Source of the DNA: Corticicoccus populi
GTDB taxonomy: Bacteria; Bacillota; Bacilli; Staphylococcales; Salinicoccaceae
Direction of reading: 5' to 3'
Length of the DNA: 64,000 nt
Assembly: GCF_042686195.1 (NCBI RefSeq)
Contig: NZ_JBHUOQ010000001.1
Location: forward strand, 1,240,001 to 1,304,000
The position numbers and the translations under genes were made by a program. Positions 62,700 to 64,000 of the stretch are shown piece after piece. How positions within the stretch are numbered: the stretch's first letter is position 1; the number at the start of each line of letters is the position of its first letter. The notes beneath the pieces were generated by a model, which was given only the letters and a program-made list of their open reading frames with translations, searched no databases and was not told the DNA's origin.

Positions 62700-64000
62700 G
62701 ACTCAGCACCTCCTGTTCGAATTTCGCAATGTCATCCTCAGTTAAATCATCTGTTGTAATGTCTTCTCTGTTCATCAGAATATCAATCTGGCAGGCCGCT
62801 TTAAAGTCACAGAAGCTGCACGGCAGCTGTCCGGTTTTCGATGCCTTTGGATTGACCTGATTCATCCCTCTGTATATATCGTCCGCCGCCTGTTTATACT
62901 GATTCAGTACATATTCACTGTAGGCTTTAAACAGCGCAGGAGAAAAATACCTGCCTTTTGTCCGTGAGTTTATTTTACCTGCTTTCGATACAGTCACCGG
63001 ATAATACGTGCTGTAGCTCCTAAGGTCATCGAATCCCGAGAGCATCCCGGTCAGTCCGACAGAAGTCTCATCAATCTGTCCGTCGTAATCTTCATTTTCA
63101 TTAATGAAGGCACCGTCCGGACGCATTGCCTTTAACCGCTCCTTTTCAGCTGTATCAAGATTGTCTTCACTGTCTACAGAGAGCACCGGATCTTTCACCG
63201 GGAAAAACAGCATACTGTTCGGCTTCACTTCACCGTCAAACAGCATTTCGCCGTTTTCAAGCAGTACATGCATATACGTAATCATCTGAAGCTCAAGTCC
63301 GTTCAAAATACCCGATTTTGACAGTTTCCGGTCACTGGATTTGTAATCAATCAAGTTCAGGTAAGACGCACCATTCACTTCATAGGCATCAATTCTGTCA
63401 ATCTTACCCCGGAGCAGAATTTCTCTGCCGGCATCACTCGTCAATTTCAATTCTCCGAGCTGGTCCTTCTCACTGCCGAACTTCAGCTCGACATAACTGA
63501 TTTTATAGTCGCCGTTCTTTTCAATATCTTTCATGAATAAAAGGACACGGCTGACGGCATCCTTTGCCCTGTTCTTAAGTGAACGGTAATAGCCGGTATG
63601 GTCAAAAATTCCGTGCTGGATAATCTGTGCTTCCTTCTCAACAGATTCACTCACTGCATTCTTAATAACTTCATCTTCATGAATCAGTGTTCTGCCGAGA
63701 GTAATGACCACATCTTCAAGGACATTGTGATATAAATTCCCGAGTTCAAGCGGTGCCACCTGATAGGGCACCCTCACGTTTAACTTGAGACCGTAATTTG
63801 CAAAATGCTGAAACTGACATCTGAAAAATGATTCAAAGCGGGACACACTCGCATGAATCGGCGTACCGTATAAAGATTCTGCTGTCTCCTGTGATATACT
63901 GCGGGCTTTATTATCATATGTTAAATGTCGGTTTAAACGATCAATCATGTTTAAATACTTTGTCCGGTCAAGCACCTGATAAATACTGATCCACACTCTG
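62680..64000 (-). CDS. addB: ATP-dependent helicase/nuclease subunit B (partial, N-terminus off window)
   Basis: C-terminal 439 or so codons of AddB; the frame stays open to the window edge. The nuclease motif is seen as L-I-D-Y-K-S-S-D. Cysteines at F-F-R-C-Q-F and C-S-F-C-x5-C match the split four-cysteine iron-sulfur staple that surrounds the AddB nuclease domain. The N-terminal helicase-like part that binds Chi lies outside the window, so Chi recognition cannot be judged. It overlaps addA by 20 nt. Confidence 0.94.
   Translation of the reverse strand, partial: RVWISIYQVLDRTKYLNMIDRLNRHLTYDNKARSISQETAESLYGTPIHASVSRFESFFRCQFQHFANYGLKLNVRVPYQVAPLELGNLYHNVLEDVVITLGRTLIHEDEVIKNAVSESVEKEAQIIQHGIFDHTGYYRSLKNRAKDAVSRVLLFMKDIEKNGDYKISYVELKFGSEKDQLGELKLTSDAGREILLRGKIDRIDAYEVNGASYLNLIDYKSSDRKLSKSGILNGLELQMITYMHVLLENGEMLFDGEVKPNSMLFFPVKDPVLSVDSEDNLDTAEKERLKAMRPDGAFINENEDYDGQIDETSVGLTGMLSGFDDLRSYSTYYPVTVSKAGKINSRTKGRYFSPALFKAYSEYVLNQYKQAADDIYRGMNQVNPKASKTGQLPCSFCDFKAACQIDILMNREDITTDDLTEDDIAKFEQEVLSHGPVDA

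Overview
This window is chromosomal DNA from a low-GC Gram-positive coccus of the Staphylococcaceae/Salinicoccaceae group. The evidence is gene content and order: fabI-mgtE-nadK-relQ-UPF0738-CYTH-globin-yjbH-rsaE-pepF-coiA-mecA-spx-trpS-fabF-fabH-opp-glp-clpB-sufT-addAB follows the Staphylococcus core layout closely. MurE carries the lysine-type D-N-P-A signature, and the sRNA RsaE sits between yjbH and pepF as in S. aureus. Very acidic exported proteins and a Tat-dependent gluconate-dehydrogenase-like pair point to a salt-tolerant relative such as Jeotgalicoccus or Salinicoccus. The genus is an inference.

Layout. 1-4.3 kb: a galactitol-type PTS (EIIC, EIIB, EIIA) behind a PRD-type regulator. 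4.6-8.6 kb: prfC, murE, tatC. 8.7-16.4 kb is the least conserved part: a small membrane protein, a Fur-box-preceded esterase, a flavoprotein oxidoreductase with a Tat-exported partner, an orphan phage-lysin-like M23-SH3 gene, an AI-2E family exporter and the yjcH/yjcG pair. 16.5-22.6 kb: fabI with a FapR operator, mgtE, nadK, relQ, UPF0738, then divergent CYTH, truncated globin and yjbH. 22.8-28.5 kb: RsaE, pepF, coiA, mecA, spx, trpS, a stress and protein-quality block in which YjbH and MecA are Clp adaptors and Spx is a Clp target. 28.6-30.9 kb: fabF/fabH under a second FapR operator. 31-40.6 kb: an AraC-type regulator and an oligopeptide ABC transporter oppDFBC with two tandem oppA paralogues, with candidate CcpA and CodY sites. 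41.3-47.4 kb: yjzD-like gene, nitronate monooxygenase, and glpP-glpF-glpK-glpD with a terminator/antiterminator leader. 47.5-57.1 kb: methyltransferase, alpha/beta hydrolase, clpB with a CtsR operator, uppP-like, sufT-like, HAD, DegV, a degenerate membrane-anchored GH13 protein, YisL. 57.2-64 kb: FAH-family protein, a polytopic membrane protein, and addA/addB (addB runs off the end).

No tRNA, rRNA, CRISPR array, insertion sequence or intact prophage was seen. No wholly new multi-gene system is evident. The points most worth following are the Tat/GMC oxidoreductase pair, the Fur-box esterase, the stand-alone phage-type lysin, the GH13 pseudoenzyme, the RsaE locus and the coiA ribosome-binding site buried in a terminator hairpin.
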